Shown: piece after piece, positions 1 through 10,752 of the stretch
How positions within the stretch are numbered: position 1 is the stretch's first letter
How the letters are laid out: the number at the start of each line of letters is the position of its first letter
Source of the DNA: Cytospora piceicola
Taxonomy: Eukaryota > Ascomycota > Sordariomycetes > Diaporthales > Cytosporaceae
Length of the DNA: 64,000 bases
Assembly (NCBI GenBank): GCA_023375675.1
Contig: JALQBC010000003.1
Location: 558,001-622,000, forward strand
Reading direction: 5' to 3'
Notes under the pieces: model-generated
Told to the model about the DNA's origin: nothing
The model's database searches: none
What the model saw: the letters and a program-made list of their open reading frames with translations, nothing else
Translations under genes and position numbers: made by a program

Positions 1-623
1 GCAGATGCACGTTTAGCTGCTTACCTTAAGTAGGTAGATACGCTAGCTAGCGCGGGTAGCTCCTAGCCAACGTCTCCGGCCGTCTGTCAGCCTTGCTAAG
101 AAACCCTGTGAAACCTGACTAAAATACTAATTACTAGGTACCCAGGCTGCCCAGGATATACACAGTACTATGCAGTACCCTGAGTACCTACCAGGTTCCC
201 AGTCTGATACGAGCCTTGACGATGATCGCTTATCGGCACGAATTACGATCGCATCGCCAAGAAATCAGGACGATCGCCAACCTTTATTGCTTCCGAATTC
301 TTCCATTTCTCTTACAGGATTGCCCCTCAGCGGTAATTCCCTGCTGCGGCCTCACTTATTTGTAGTAGGTAAAGCATATAGCACATCGTTTCCACACCTG
401 ATTCCATGTTATGCAGGTATGTTAGCATCAATTGATGTTAGCTAGAACAGCCTGAACAGCAAGACAGAGACCCTCAGCCATTCAATAATTCCCGCCAACA
501 CCGCCTCGCATCGCATATCGCATCGTAATCCCAACGTAAATCATGATCGTCCTTTCCGTGCCAGAACCACAAAAATAGAACACACAAACACAAACACACA
601 CACACACACACACGCCCGTCGAC
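1..623. other. Intergenic, no gene seen; (CA)n microsatellite at its end
   Basis: No open frame here shows a domain or exon structure I can support. The short frame at about 170-445 has no recognisable motif. A CA dinucleotide repeat runs without interruption from about 595 to 613, with looser CA-rich sequence from 581. It lies directly after the stop codon of the minus-strand membrane protein gene, so it probably sits in that gene's 3' untranslated region. Confidence 0.6.
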
Positions 624-2390
624 TCATCGTGCCAAGCACTCACCACCAAAAACACCGGCACTGCCCAATCCCAACCCGCCCACAGCCATCAGACCCCAGG
701 CCAGAGCCGCCGCCTCGAGGTCAACCTCCTGGCTTGGCAAGGCGTCACCCTCCGCGCTCGCCTTCTCCTCGGGCGACGGCACATACGTCTTGTCGCCCGG
801 CTCTTCCTCCGGGTCCTGCCTGGCCTTGCGTGGGCGGCCCCTGCGCCGCGTCGTCGGGGGTTCGGGTTGTTCCTCGCTGTCATGGCCAGCGGTGCTGTTG
901 ACACTGGGGGCTCCCCTGCCCCTTTTGCTCCGGCGCACGCTGCCGGTGGTCGACGACTGGCTGGAATCTTCAGATGGCTTCTCGGAACCATCTTCCCCGC
1001 CCTCGTTGTACAGTGGCACGACGGAAGTCAGAATGTCCCCCGCGCCAAGAGACCTGACAGCCGCCCAGAGGCCGGCGCTCGCGCCGCTGAGCAAGACATC
1101 GTATCCCACGGCTGCGACAACGGGGTGGTCCAGCGTAGATCCCAAGACCCTGCCTACGGCAGTCGTCGTCCGCTCCCACTTCGATCGCTTTTCTACGTCC
1201 CATGGCAGGAACCTGCTGTGGCGGTGGTAGTGAGAATCAGGCAAGTTATACCTCAGCCCCGTCACAGTCGCCGCTGCATGGAGGGTGACGCTCATAAACG
1301 ACATGAGCCTGAACAGGTCGGTAAACGCAGCATGAGCTTTGTGGGGGTCAGGATGGACGGCCCCCCAGGAGGATGGCGCAGCCTTCTGCAGAAACAGGGG
1401 GACAAAAGTGCAGGCTCGGGAGATGCCAATGATGCGGCTGAAGGACGGCGTCTCTGCCGCGTATGGCAGGAGGAAGATGCTTCCGTAGCTCACCATAGAG
1501 CTGAGGAGGAAGAAACCCGGGCTGAGACACCAGTTTGGGGGCTTCGGCGGAAACACGCTATCACGGATACGGGTCCATGTCGTCGGATGCTGTTCTACAT
1601 TCGGCAGAGGAGCCGGTGTAAGTAGGAGGGCGACGTAGAAGAGATTCTGCGCGAACGACAAGTTGACCAGGTGAGCCAGGCAGAGAAAGGCGAAAAGGTT
1701 GGGTATCCTCCGCCTGGTGCCCTCGACGGCCAAGAGGGCACTCCATGGAACGAGCGAGAGGTCGACCTGTTGACCCCACCAGTAACGACGAGCCTTCTCG
1801 GCGACTATCTCGAACGCATCGTGATAGATCGGAGTGTCGGCTAGCCAACGGATCTTGTACGCAGCAAGCTGGGTGGGGTTGAGCTGAGGGGTCTCAGGTG
1901 CATTTGCGAGATTGTCTCTGAGGATGCCCCCAACGGCACTAACGAGAAGGGATGTCAACGTCAAATTTCATGGCGAAATTCGTGGGTGTCTAAATAGGAC
2001 AGTGACAGACCTGTTTGTATTGCTCGAAGGCAAGAGTCCCCTCTCATCTGCCCAGACACGGTAGGAGAGCGTAGAGTATCTCACGGCTGAGTACAACGCA
2101 GTGCCCAGAGCGAGCAACGCCAGGCCCGAAAAGATAGGGACCAGCTTTCTTCTCTGGTCCAGTCGCGACCTTACATCCTGAGATGGTGATAGCGATTTGT
2201 ATGAGTGAGACAGGCTCTTGCCCACAGTCCAGAGGAAATAAACGGCACTGGAAATGTGAAGCACCACCACGGCTAAGCCAGCGTATCTGTTTCTACTAGA
2301 TCAGTAGTCTGTACTGTGATCCAATATCAGGGATCCGGGCGATGTTTGGCCCACTCACCTCAATTCAGACTCCAAAGGCAACGGCGCCAT
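624..2390 (-). CDS. Multipass membrane protein of unknown function with a basic AT-hook-like tail
   Basis: Three exons are proposed: 2390-2359, 2286-2011 and 1938-624, giving about 540 residues. The start MAPLPLESEL, the GTGAGT donor at 2358 and the phase of both junctions agree. Hydrophobic segments lie near residues 11-31 and 56-76, followed by several more in the middle (around IPNLFAFLCLAHLVNLSF and FFLLSSMVSYGSIFLLPYAA) and one close to the C-terminus. Between the last two lies a charged, low-complexity stretch containing RRRGRPRK, which looks like an AT-hook. I recognise a conserved but uncharacterised type of fungal membrane protein and cannot name a function. The C-terminus is uncertain: a GGTGAGT sequence just before the stop could be a splice donor leading to a further exon. 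Confidence 0.7.
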
Positions 2391-2871
2391 GATTTGGTTG
2401 CAGACGAATCACACCCACAACGTTATAAGATTGAAGGATGAACTGAGGCCTGACAGCTTCACACGAAAATATCTGAGGTAGGTACTTAAGTATGCAGCAG
2501 TGACGCATTAGGATCATGCTCACGGCCGACATTTATGAATGAATGAATGTATCTATGTACAGTGACATAATCCGCCTCTATTGATGGCCTGTTTGCCACC
2601 CATAACTGGTATCGTTACTTCCTTGGAAACCGGCTTCGAGTCCGCTCTGGGGTTGAAGATGGAATGTGGGCAGGATCCCTGTCCAGGTTGTCAGGGCCCC
2701 GCGCTAGAGCTTACTGTGCGTGTACCTAGCAGCCAGCGCTCACTGACAGATTGCTGGCCACTGACAGATTGCTCCCAGCGCGTGTCCAAATAGACAACTC
2801 AATCCCTCGAATTAGTTGTCGCTCGCAAGTACACTGCGGTCCCTGGAGGACCTACCCCAAAACAAAACACC
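2391..2871. other. Divergent intergenic promoter region with a 15-bp direct repeat
   Basis: This spacer lies between the minus-strand membrane protein gene and the plus-strand ARL3-like gene, so it should carry both promoters. The only structure I see is a 15-bp direct repeat (CACTGACAGATTGCT) at 2741-2755 and 2759-2773, separated by 3 bp. GAATGAATGAATG occurs near 2535. No gene is supported. Confidence 0.5.
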
Positions 2872-3571
2872 ATGTATCACTTAGCCAAGGGGCTCTACTT
2901 GCTGGCGACCAGCAAGGAAGGTATGCGCCCTCCTGACCGTTGCGCAATCGTGAATCTGCCACTAACTCGCCCCTCGCCCAGAGTACTCCGTGATCCTCCT
3001 CGGCCTCGACAACGCCGGCAAGACCACCTTCCACGAGCAGGTCAAGGCGCTCTTCCTCCCGGACAACCCCGAGCCCAAGCTCAACACGGTGCCCACGGTC
3101 GGGCAGAACGTGTCGACCATCTCGCTGCCGGACATGTACGTCAAGCTGTGGGACGTGGGCGGCCAGCACTCGCTGCGCAAGCTGTGGCAGAGCTACTACG
3201 CCTCGGCGCACGCCATCATCTTCATCATCGACAGCACCGACATCGGGGACGGCAACATCGACCACGACCAGACGGGCCGCCTGGACGAGTGCCGGCTGGT
3301 GCTCGAGGACGTGCTGCAGAACAGCGAGGCCGAGGGCGTGCCGCTGCTGATCCTGGCCAACAAGCAGGACCGCGAGGACTGCGTCGAGGTGGTGCGCATC
3401 AAGGAGGGGCTGGTGAAGAAGGTGTTTGAGGGCGACAAGGCCAGCAGCATCCGGGACTCGAGGGTGCTGCCTGTGTCTGCCCTCACGGGCACGGGGGTGA
3501 GCGAGGCCGTGGAGTGGGTGCGGTCGAGGGTGAAGTGGAATAAGGAATCACGGCCGCCGGTGATGCGGTAA
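2872..3571 (+). CDS. ARL3: ARL3/ARFRP1-type Arf-like small GTPase
   Basis: Exons 2872-2920 and 2982-3571 give 212 residues. The join reads SKE-EYSVILLGLDNAGKTT, and the intron has a GTATGC donor and a CACTAAC branch-like site. The P-loop is GLDNAGKTT; the PTVGQN, WDVGGQ, NKQD and SALTG motifs follow in order. The start MYHLAKGLY and the end SRPPVMR match the yeast Arl3/animal ARFRP1 family rather than Arf1, Arl1 or Sar1. In yeast this GTPase acts at the trans-Golgi, recruited by Sys1 after NatC acetylates its N-terminus. Met-Tyr here fits a NatC substrate (inference). An extra acidic loop (IGDGNIDHDQTGR) between the DSTD and LDECR segments is longer than in the yeast protein. The gene is convergent with RRP45. 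Confidence 0.93.
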
Positions 3572-3815
3572 GTTTTCGGGACTGGAGTCTGGGAGTTTCG
3601 CGGGAACTTGATTTGCTTGGGCCTTACGCTGCAGTAAAAGTATAGAAGGAGGACCGGAGTTATGGTGTTCTGGGTGACTGGGTGACTAGAGGCACAATGG
3701 GCGGGCGCCTTGACAGGTAACGACCCCACCCCTCCTGTTAGAAGGGCAGGTCGACATATCGAATTTCATTGAATGCGTGGCGAGGGGAAAGCCGGGGTAT
3801 CATGTCTCTTCATTT

Positions 3816-4779
3816 CTATTCGACCTGCCTATCATTTTCTGCACTGAGCTCCGCCAGCAATCCTCCCTTGTTTCTCCTCTTCGTATCATCGGCCAATCTC
3901 TCATCCACCAACGTCGAGAACTCCTTCGCCTTGGTCAGCGCCACACTGGAGCACTGCAGCAAGCTCGTAGCCTCGACGGGCGTGCCGCCGAGCTTCGCGA
4001 TCTGGCATATCTCCCCGTGCCTGTTCAGGCTGACGGTGCAGCTCCCCACGCGGACCTGCTCCTCGGTCCAGTCGGCGTCCACCAGCGCCGTCTCGGCCTC
4101 GTCCCCGTAGAAGCTGAAGGTGACGCAGAACGGGCTGTGCAGCCAGCTCAGCGGGACGGGCTCCCTCTCGGCGGCCGTGTACACGGTCAGCAGCTCGCCC
4201 TCCATGGTGGTGTCGGGCTTCCGGAAGTGGCGCAGCGCCGCGACCACGGCCAGGCACGAGGCGTCGATCAGGTTGCCGTCGTGCGACAGCACGTGCAGGT
4301 CCACGCGCACCGACCAGCACTTCTTGCCCGCCACCAGGCACAGGGACTCGACGTCCAGCGCGCCGGACCGCCGCACCGTCTTCTCCAGCGTCCGGCTGAG
4401 GAGCACCTCGGTCTCGGTCGGGCGGTTGTTCTCGAACGCGGGCGAGGCCATGGGGCTCAGCTCCGTCACGATGGTGAAGACGCCGTCGAAGGGGCGGTCG
4501 ACATAGGGGACTGTGACTTCGGCGGAGGTTTGGGCGAGGACCCTGGGGGAGTCAATTAGTGTTAGCAAAGGTCTAGGACTGTATTTAAGTTGGTGGGCTG
4601 GCGGGTCACGCATACCTCGTCTTGCCGAGTTTCACCTCGGCGGCGCCATATTCGTCGCCAAAGCTGAGCTCGATCGGCCTGTAATCATCGAAGGCGCGGT
4701 TGTCGAGCCGGAGGTTCTCCTGGAGAGCTTGGGCGACAAAGGCCTTCTCGTTCAGGGAAGGTTCTGCTTCACGGGGCAT
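3816..4779 (-). CDS. RRP45: Exosome complex component RRP45 (RNase PH-like ring subunit)
   Basis: Exons 4779-4616 and 4542-3816 give 296 residues, close to the roughly 300 of yeast Rrp45. The protein starts MPREAEPSLNEKAFV, and the join reads KLGKTR-VLAQTSAEVTVPY. The donor is GTATGC and the acceptor CCCCCAG. The RNase PH fold is visible in ELSPMASPAFENN, LDVESLCLVAGKKCWSVRVDLHVL and DGNLIDASCLAVVAAL. Rrp45 is one of six RNase PH-like proteins in the eukaryotic exosome ring. It has no catalytic activity of its own and supports 3'-5' RNA decay and rRNA processing in nucleus and cytoplasm. The C-terminus (ELSAENDRQVE) is short. The gene shares a divergent promoter of about 360 bp with CWC15. 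Confidence 0.92.
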
Positions 4780-5143
4780 TTTGAATATCCGTTCTGCCCA
4801 GAAGCTTTTCAGGTGATACCGCTCATACCTGAGATTGTCTGCTCTGTCGGCTAGGGCGTTTTTGCACAGTAGCAGCTATCTGCCCGAAAGTTTTGGACCG
4901 CGGGGGGGTGAGCTCATCGCAGGCCGACAAAGCGCTTTCTGCCAGGCGGTCAGACACTAACTTACAGGGATATCAGGGACTCTCAGGTACCAGAACCTCG
5001 GAACGTGCCGAGCGAACGCAACATTGAAAGCAACCATTGGGAAACTGATTATCCGTCAACTCTCATCTGTCAAACAGCAACATCGCCTACCACACCATCA
5101 AAATCACCCAGTACATCTTTCAGGAGCTCCGCCCGACGACAAT

Positions 5144-5952
5144 ATGACCACCGCCCATAGACCTACTTTTGATCCGGTACGTGATTACCCTATCATGGGC
5201 TGCGCACGCACGTAGCAATACTGACTGACCACCAACAGGCACGCGGCAAAGAGACCCTCCGCGGTCCAGCCTACCACCAGCGCCTCCTCCCAGCACACAC
5301 CCAGCTCAAGTTCAGAAAAGCAGGCCAAGGCGGCTCCGCCGACCAGGAGACCCGGGACCTGCGCGCCGAGCTGCTGGCCGCCGAGGCCGCCCACTACGCC
5401 AAGCTGAACGGCGGCAAGGCGCCTTCCAACGACGACGACGCAGACGAAGACGAAGAGCGCTCCGCGGCACCAAAGGGCGCCAAGCGCGCTCTCGAGGCCG
5501 GCTCCGCTGCCGATGGCGACGGGGACGAGGACACCGAAGCGAAACGGCGGCGCATACTAGAAGAGACGAGAGACATCGACGCGGACGACTCAGACTCGTC
5601 GGGCTCGGACAAGGACGACGACGACGACGACTCGGACAGCGACTCGGACAGCGACGAGGAGGCGGAGCTGCAGCGGGAGCTGGAGAGGGTCAAGCGCGAG
5701 CGCCAGGAGAAGCGGGAGCGGGAGGAGCGGGAGAAGGCGGCGGCGGAGGCCGAGGAGCGAGAGCGGGACATCGCCAAGGGCAACCCGCTGCTCAACAAGC
5801 CGGACTTCACCGTCAAGAGGCGGTGGGACGACGACGTGGTGTTCAAGAACCAGGCGCGGGGGACGGAGGACAAGGGGAAGAGCAAGGAGTTCGTGAACGA
5901 CACGTTGAGGAGTGACTTCCACAGGCGGTTTATGAGCAAGTATGTGCGGTAG
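5144..5952 (+). CDS. CWC15: Pre-mRNA splicing factor CWC15
   Basis: Exon 1 (5144-5176) codes for [11 protein letters not shown] and exon 2 (5239-5952) for the rest, 248 residues in all. The donor is GTACGT and the acceptor AACAG. The family signature is clear: the N-terminal MTTAHRPTF...ARGK block, a long acidic and serine-rich middle, a charged helical stretch rich in E, R and K, and the C-terminal block containing [23 protein letters not shown] and a final FMSKYVR. Cwc15/Cwf15 belongs to the Prp19-associated complex and is part of the active spliceosome in the nucleus. The middle has codon-repeat tracts of Asp and Ser (about residues 125-150), typical for this family and likely variable in length. 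Confidence 0.95.
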
Positions 5953-6276
5953 ATGCGGAGGGGTGGAGATCACAGCGCGAGGGAAGTCATCAAAGAACGG
6001 CATGAATGGAAGATTACGGCGTTCCGGCTAGTTTATAGCACTGTTTTGTCTGAAAGAGTTGTCCAAGGGAGCTCTGGTCGTTTGGGCGATTAAACCTTGC
6101 GGCGTTAGTATCTCGTGCGAGGAAGGTGTTCGTATCATATGCCCATGAAATTACTTTTTCCTGAAATTCCCGAGTCTAACTTATTATCTATGGGTATCAC
6201 ATCTGTTCGTTGACGACGGGGGATATTTCAGTAGGCATGGAAACATATACAAGTATGAGCCTCGAAGGATCCTTCC
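5953..6276. other. Convergent 3' region between CWC15 and the EBP-like gene
   Basis: About 320 bp between two stop codons that face each other. The sequence is moderately AT-rich and should hold both 3' untranslated regions. I see no gene, repeat or hairpin worth reporting. Confidence 0.5.
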
Positions 6277-7344
6277 TCACCGGAAGGTCACCTTCAGTTT
6301 GTCCTTAGATCTGGTCTTGGATCTCTCCTTGGGCTTTTCCTCGGCGTTGTCCCTCGGCGTGTCCCTCTTCCGGTTCAACGTAGCAACAACTATCTCCATC
6401 GCGACGATGCCACGCTGAATTGACCTCACGCTGTTCATCAAGAGGCCTACGAGCATCTGTCAGTTCACGAGCAGTCATGACTTCACGGTTCCGCGACGTA
6501 CCTGCAGGAATGACCACCCATGCCGCGTTGAAGCCGACATAATAGACCCAGTAGTACAGAGGTTCCGGCCGACTGTATACGAGGCCTCTATATTTCTCGT
6601 TTATATAACACGTCGAATAGTACAGCGCGACTCCGTACAGATGCGCTACACTCACGATGATCTGTAGGGGGTGGCGAAGACTGCTAGCGCGGGCAATAGA
6701 GATTGCAGTAGCGAAGCAGAGGGGTCCCCATATGACCTAGTTGCCATGTTAATCACTCGGTGCCAACCTTGGAGGGAGAAACACTCAATGTCACGAACCA
6801 CTGTGATAGCTTCAACACATATCATGAACGGATCCGCCGTCAGGTACCGAGAGTCAGACAGGGCATATTCCTTCCATAGCTGGGCAAAGAGGTCTTGCGA
6901 GCCGGCAAGGCCAACGTGGTTGTATACGAAATATCCTTCACGTTCCGGGTCAGCTCTGTATGGCCATCAAGGTGTTGTCCGTTCAAGGCACATCCATACC
7001 TTCGAAGAAGCAGTGAAGCGTTCCACCTGGGTACCCCCGTCAGCAAAATGGTCAGAATTGGTGAGGGACCGCCAACAATACTTACACAACACAAACCACC
7101 CCAAGACAAATTTATCCCCGAGCCTCAGCTTTGGGTTGAACCTCGTCGCAATCCATATGGCGGTAAGGATGGGGATGCCCAAGAGACTTCCGAAACGGAC
7201 CAGCAGCTCCGTGATCGAGCTGGTGTTCGGAAGGTAGCCCGAAATCTCCAGATCTTGAGGGTAATAAGGATGAATCGGTTCGGAGAACGTATGACCAGTG
7301 TCTGTTGCGTTCGAAGACGTGAAAAGCCGCAAAAGGTACGACAT
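6277..7344 (-). CDS. EBP-like sterol delta8-delta7 isomerase (EXPERA domain)
   Basis: Five exons are proposed: 7344-7086, 7026-7000, 6935-6799, 6736-6502 and 6446-6277, giving 275 residues with all phases consistent. Exon 2 is only 27 bp and restores the hallmark LHCFFEG. The family pattern is complete: PYYP near the N-terminus, LHCFFEGYFVYNH, LWKEYALSDSRYL, ICVEAITVVIWGP, HLYGVALYYSTCY and GFNAAWVVIPA. The His, Glu and Asn-x-x-Trp residues used by emopamil-binding protein are present, and at least four membrane helices are visible. The expected site is the ER membrane. Most ascomycetes make ergosterol with the unrelated ERG2 isomerase, so this EBP homologue may have another sterol-like substrate (inference). 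The tail is basic (KRDTPRDNAEEKPKERSK), and the start could lie upstream if another 5' exon exists. Confidence 0.85.
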
Positions 7345-8010
7345 GTTTGTGGCAGGTCTGAGGTTATCCACTACGCGTGTCAGTCCTACAGCTCCTGAGA
7401 TAGTCTCACAAGTCGGTATGTGACTCTTGAGAACCGGTCTTATCTGAACGGCACCCTGATGTTAAAGACAACTATCAAATAATTGAACCTGGCAGAGCGA
7501 GGGCTAAGCGAGGAAGGGGACACTGCCACATGAGGCGCCCCCCCCCCCCCGGGGGGTCTTGGTGGGAGAGGGGAGGGTACAGTTGGAAAGACAAATCCCT
7601 AACCCTCAATTACCCTAGACTCCCAAGATGAAATAGTTGAAGATCTCATGAGGCCGGGGTCGAGTAAACACCTTCAGCTCAACACAACATTTAAAGGACA
7701 TCAGCCATCTGTGTGTGGACAGTTCAACTGAACAAAACTGGCTGCGACCTACAGTTTTCTCTAACCTTGCCACCTCGACTGAGACCTCGTGCTGACGAGT
7801 CCTTTGGCTGAAGCTAAGTAGTTTCTGGTGTGCCACACCTCGTCACAAGTCACGAGGCCCCTTTGGCCGTCTGCTTATTGTAAAGGATATCGGATCTGCC
7901 GTCTTTTGTCTCGTTTTAGTCTCGATGGTCGTCCTCAGCAGGAGAGACCGCAGTCCCACAAGTCCCTAATAGCTTCGCAATTCTTCACCAGTATACAGTC
8001 ACTAACAGAC
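7345..8010. other. Divergent intergenic region with C13/G6 homopolymer junction
   Basis: This is the upstream region of both the minus-strand EBP-like gene and the plus-strand SGNH hydrolase. A run of 13 C at 7538-7550 is followed directly by six G at 7551-7556. I find no supported gene. The minus-strand frame at 7615-7836 has no recognisable feature. Confidence 0.5.
7538..7556. repeat. C13-G6 homopolymer junction
   Basis: Thirteen C are followed directly by six G. It is one of a series of C or G runs of 11 or more bases found only between genes in this window. Confidence 0.85.
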
Positions 8011-9288
8011 ATGCACTTCCTTCTTTTTGCTTTCATTCTCCCGTCTTCGGTATGTAAGGCGGCTCTTCCAAGTCGTGATGCAGACCAGCAAGTGCTCAGC
8101 ATAGACGAGGCCGTTCCCCCATTGCCTCAGCTGAATAACCGCCCAATTCGCGGCTTCGTCAGTCTTGGGGACTCGTACTCCGCAGGAATAGGCACAGGCC
8201 TAGATGACAAAGAGCTTCCCTCAGAGGGTGATTGCCGGCGCGGAGTCCACGCGTATCCCGAGCTTATTCGCCATGATCTCGATGACACAGGGCACACCAG
8301 CGTCTCCTTCCAATGGCTCTCCTGCACCGGTGCCATCACCACCGGCCTCCTGTCCGGCCACCCCAGAAGCCAGGTCGACCTGCTCAACACCTCGCTGCCT
8401 ATCGACTTCGCCACCATGTCGATAGGCGGCAACGACTTGGGCTTCTTTGCTGTGATGAACGCATGCATATTCCGGTTCTACGGCTTCTACAGCGGCAGGT
8501 GCAAGGCCGCGCTGGCGGCCGCGGACGCTGCTATTCACAGCGATGGGTTTGAGCTGCGGCTGGAGACAGTCCTGCAGGAGATTCTGGACAAGGTCGCGTG
8601 GGAGAAGCGGCCGGGGTTCAGCATCACGGTGACTGGCTATGCTCGGTTCTTCAACGACGAGACGCCTGAGTGTGATGGTATGTCCCTAGGGGTGTGGTAC
8701 GGTGGTCCCAAGCTGTCGCGGGAGATAAGAAGTAGGATAAACCAGATGGTCGGTGCTATGAATGATATGTTGAGGAGGACCGTCGCAGTTGTGAACGGGC
8801 GCTTTAGGGGGGCCAGGCCTAGGGTGCTGTTCGTCGACTATGATACCTTGTACGACGGTCACCGGTTCTGCGAACCGGGCGTCGTCGAGCCGGCTTATGA
8901 GCAGACGGATACTTGGTTCTTCCTCGTGGGCGGTCCGGACAATGCCATGAATGAGACAATGTGGCCGAATGGTACCGACGGAGATCCAGAGAGCATGAGG
9001 CATGCGAGGCAGATGGCGGTCCTGTCACCCCATTCTCCTCTGGTGGACCCGGAGACTTGCCTGGCGAACGCGGAGAACAGAGGGGACTGGGGTGAACTGG
9101 CCCTCTGCTATATGGCCATAGTTAAGCACAAGAACCCGTCGCTTCGGCCGGCTTATGGTGCTGTTGTGGCTTCCAACGGGATGTGGTGGGTGCCGACTTC
9201 CTACGGCAAAACGTTCCATCCCCGGACGCTTGGTCACGAAGCGATTCGGAATGCGGTCTATCAGACATGGGAGGAACATGGACTATAA
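8011..9288 (+). CDS. Secreted SGNH/GDSL-type hydrolase
   Basis: A single exon of 425 residues. The ATG at 8011 is chosen because it starts a clear signal peptide (MHFLLFAFILPSSVCKA); the upstream in-frame extension has no such feature. SGNH blocks appear in order: block I GDSYSAG near residue 55 (nucleophile Ser), GGND near residue 139, and FHPRTLGHEA near residue 403 with the catalytic His. Cysteines are frequent (CRRG, WLSCTGA, NACIF, GRCK), suggesting disulfides in an extracellular enzyme, and NTS/NET/NGT sequons suggest glycosylation. Family members hydrolyse ester bonds of lipids or decorated polysaccharides; the substrate cannot be read from the sequence. CTAAC occurs just before the ATG, but I see no need for an intron. 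Confidence 0.85.
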   Translation: MHFLLFAFILPSSVCKAALPSRDADQQVLSIDEAVPPLPQLNNRPIRGFVSLGDSYSAGIGTGLDDKELPSEGDCRRGVHAYPELIRHDLDDTGHTSVSFQWLSCTGAITTGLLSGHPRSQVDLLNTSLPIDFATMSIGGNDLGFFAVMNACIFRFYGFYSGRCKAALAAADAAIHSDGFELRLETVLQEILDKVAWEKRPGFSITVTGYARFFNDETPECDGMSLGVWYGGPKLSREIRSRINQMVGAMNDMLRRTVAVVNGRFRGARPRVLFVDYDTLYDGHRFCEPGVVEPAYEQTDTWFFLVGGPDNAMNETMWPNGTDGDPESMRHARQMAVLSPHSPLVDPETCLANAENRGDWGELALCYMAIVKHKNPSLRPAYGAVVASNGMWWVPTSYGKTFHPRTLGHEAIRNAVYQTWEEHGL

Positions 9289-9931
9289 GTGTATTGAAAT
9301 GCCCTGCAGTTGGGAATGTGCTTTTAGTAATCTCACAGCGCATAGCACAAACATTTGAAAGCATTATGATCGATCGTATGAGGTTTTAGTACGAACAGTT
9401 GTATGAGATGCCATCGCCAGATTTTGATACCCTGTCATACTTTCGACCTATACCTACAGTCCAACCTTTTCCTTCTCTGAAATGGAGCAATCCAGAACAA
9501 CAACAATTGATGAAGTCCGTTTATTTCAAGTGGTTAGCAGTCAGACACCTAGTTGGGGGAACGTTCCGGAAGCCATGAGCGTGAGAGGCGGGCACGCTGC
9601 TTGCTTTGCTGGGGAGAAACCGGAGGCTTCTCTAGATGAACAGACCGACTGAAATCGAGCTGTCCAGACAAGTAAGGAAATGTTTGTTTCGAAGATCGTA
9701 GAATTTGTTGAAGGAGGTGAGTCTTGAGGCTCGAAGGCAGCATTGCCGTTTGTGGCAGCTGCCCAGTCGGTTTGCCAGATGGCGACCAGCTGTGGTGCAA
9801 GCAGCATGCAGTTGATGCCTCTCTTACTATGAGTGGGGTCAAAGGCTCTTGGGCTCCATTCCACCACCGCGCAGGCCAAGTGTAGTGTCAACACCTTCAC
9901 CCGTCGACAAGATCTGCTCATTATCGGCAAC
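9289..9931. other. Intergenic region upstream of the parvulin gene
   Basis: About 640 bp with no supported gene. Minus-strand frames overlapping 9541-10104 are antisense to the parvulin gene and lack recognisable domains. A TATACCTACA-like sequence lies near 9450. Confidence 0.4.
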
Positions 9932-10455
9932 ATGGGCAAGAACAAGAACGCAGGAGGAGGTAAAGGGGACAAGGGTGTGGCCAAAGGTGGTGACGAGAAG
10001 GATTCGGGCTCCGGCAAGCAGAAGCTCGGCATTGAGATCAAGGTCAGGCACATCTTATGGTGAGTATCCACGGTACCACATACCAACCTACTTTTGGTGC
10101 TCATACTGATCTGCTACTGGCAGTGAAAAACATTCCAAAAAGGAAGAGGCCCTAGCACAACTCAATGCGGGCGTCGGCTGGGATGAGGTGGCTGCCAAAT
10201 ACGCGGAGCACAAAGCGTCGGATGGTGAGTCACGTCACCTTCAACTTACACGATAGTCATAAGGAACTAATACGAAAGTCAGGAGGTGACTTGGGCTGGA
10301 AGGAATGGGGCTCACTACTTTCCGAGTTCCAGAATGTGGCCTTTGAGTTGGAGCCGAGCTCAATCAAAAGCCCAATTTTAGGGGAGGCCAAGACGAACCA
10401 AGGATATCATATCATCATGGTACAGGATAGAAGGAAAGCATCGAAGCGCAAGTAG
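9932..10455 (+). CDS. PIN4: Parvulin-type peptidyl-prolyl isomerase, PIN4/Par14 type
   Basis: Exons 9932-10059, 10124-10224 and 10283-10455 give 133 residues, about the length of human Par14 (131). The joins read KVRHIL-C-EKHSKKEEAL and HKASD-GGDLGWKEWG. A basic, glycine-rich N-terminus (MGKNKNAGGGKGDKG) precedes the parvulin domain, as in Par14, where this segment binds nucleic acid. Parvulin marks are VRHILCEKHS, GGDLGW, FELEPSSIKSPI and GYHIIMV. There is no WW domain, which separates it from PIN1/Ess1. The likely role is cis-trans isomerisation of prolyl bonds in the nucleus or nucleolus, linked in other species to ribosome biogenesis (family knowledge). It is convergent with the eS12 gene; about 300 bp separate the two stops. 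Confidence 0.93.
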
Positions 10456-10752
10456 GCCGAATTGCAATGACTGTCACTGAGGAACTGGAACCAGACAAGT
10501 TTGTTTGAAGCGCCAAAATTGCTTTTGGCGAGTACTTTTTTCTTTTTTTCAGGCCCATGTGCTGTTTTCTGTACCTCATATGAAGAGGTCTTCCGTAGCT
10601 CCTGTTTCCCAAATCCATCCGAACCGTTGCCAACCGAAGAAGCTTGTCGTACATCCGAAAAGTCGTTGTGGACGCGACTGTGAAATAGCCCCGATGCCTC
10701 ATCTAAAACCCCCCGAAATGTGAACGCCCTGCCCCAATCGATATGACATAAT

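Noticed and set aside
6671..7398. Plus-strand frames over the EBP-like gene
   Set aside because: Antisense to exons whose translation gives conserved EBP residues; no domain of their own.
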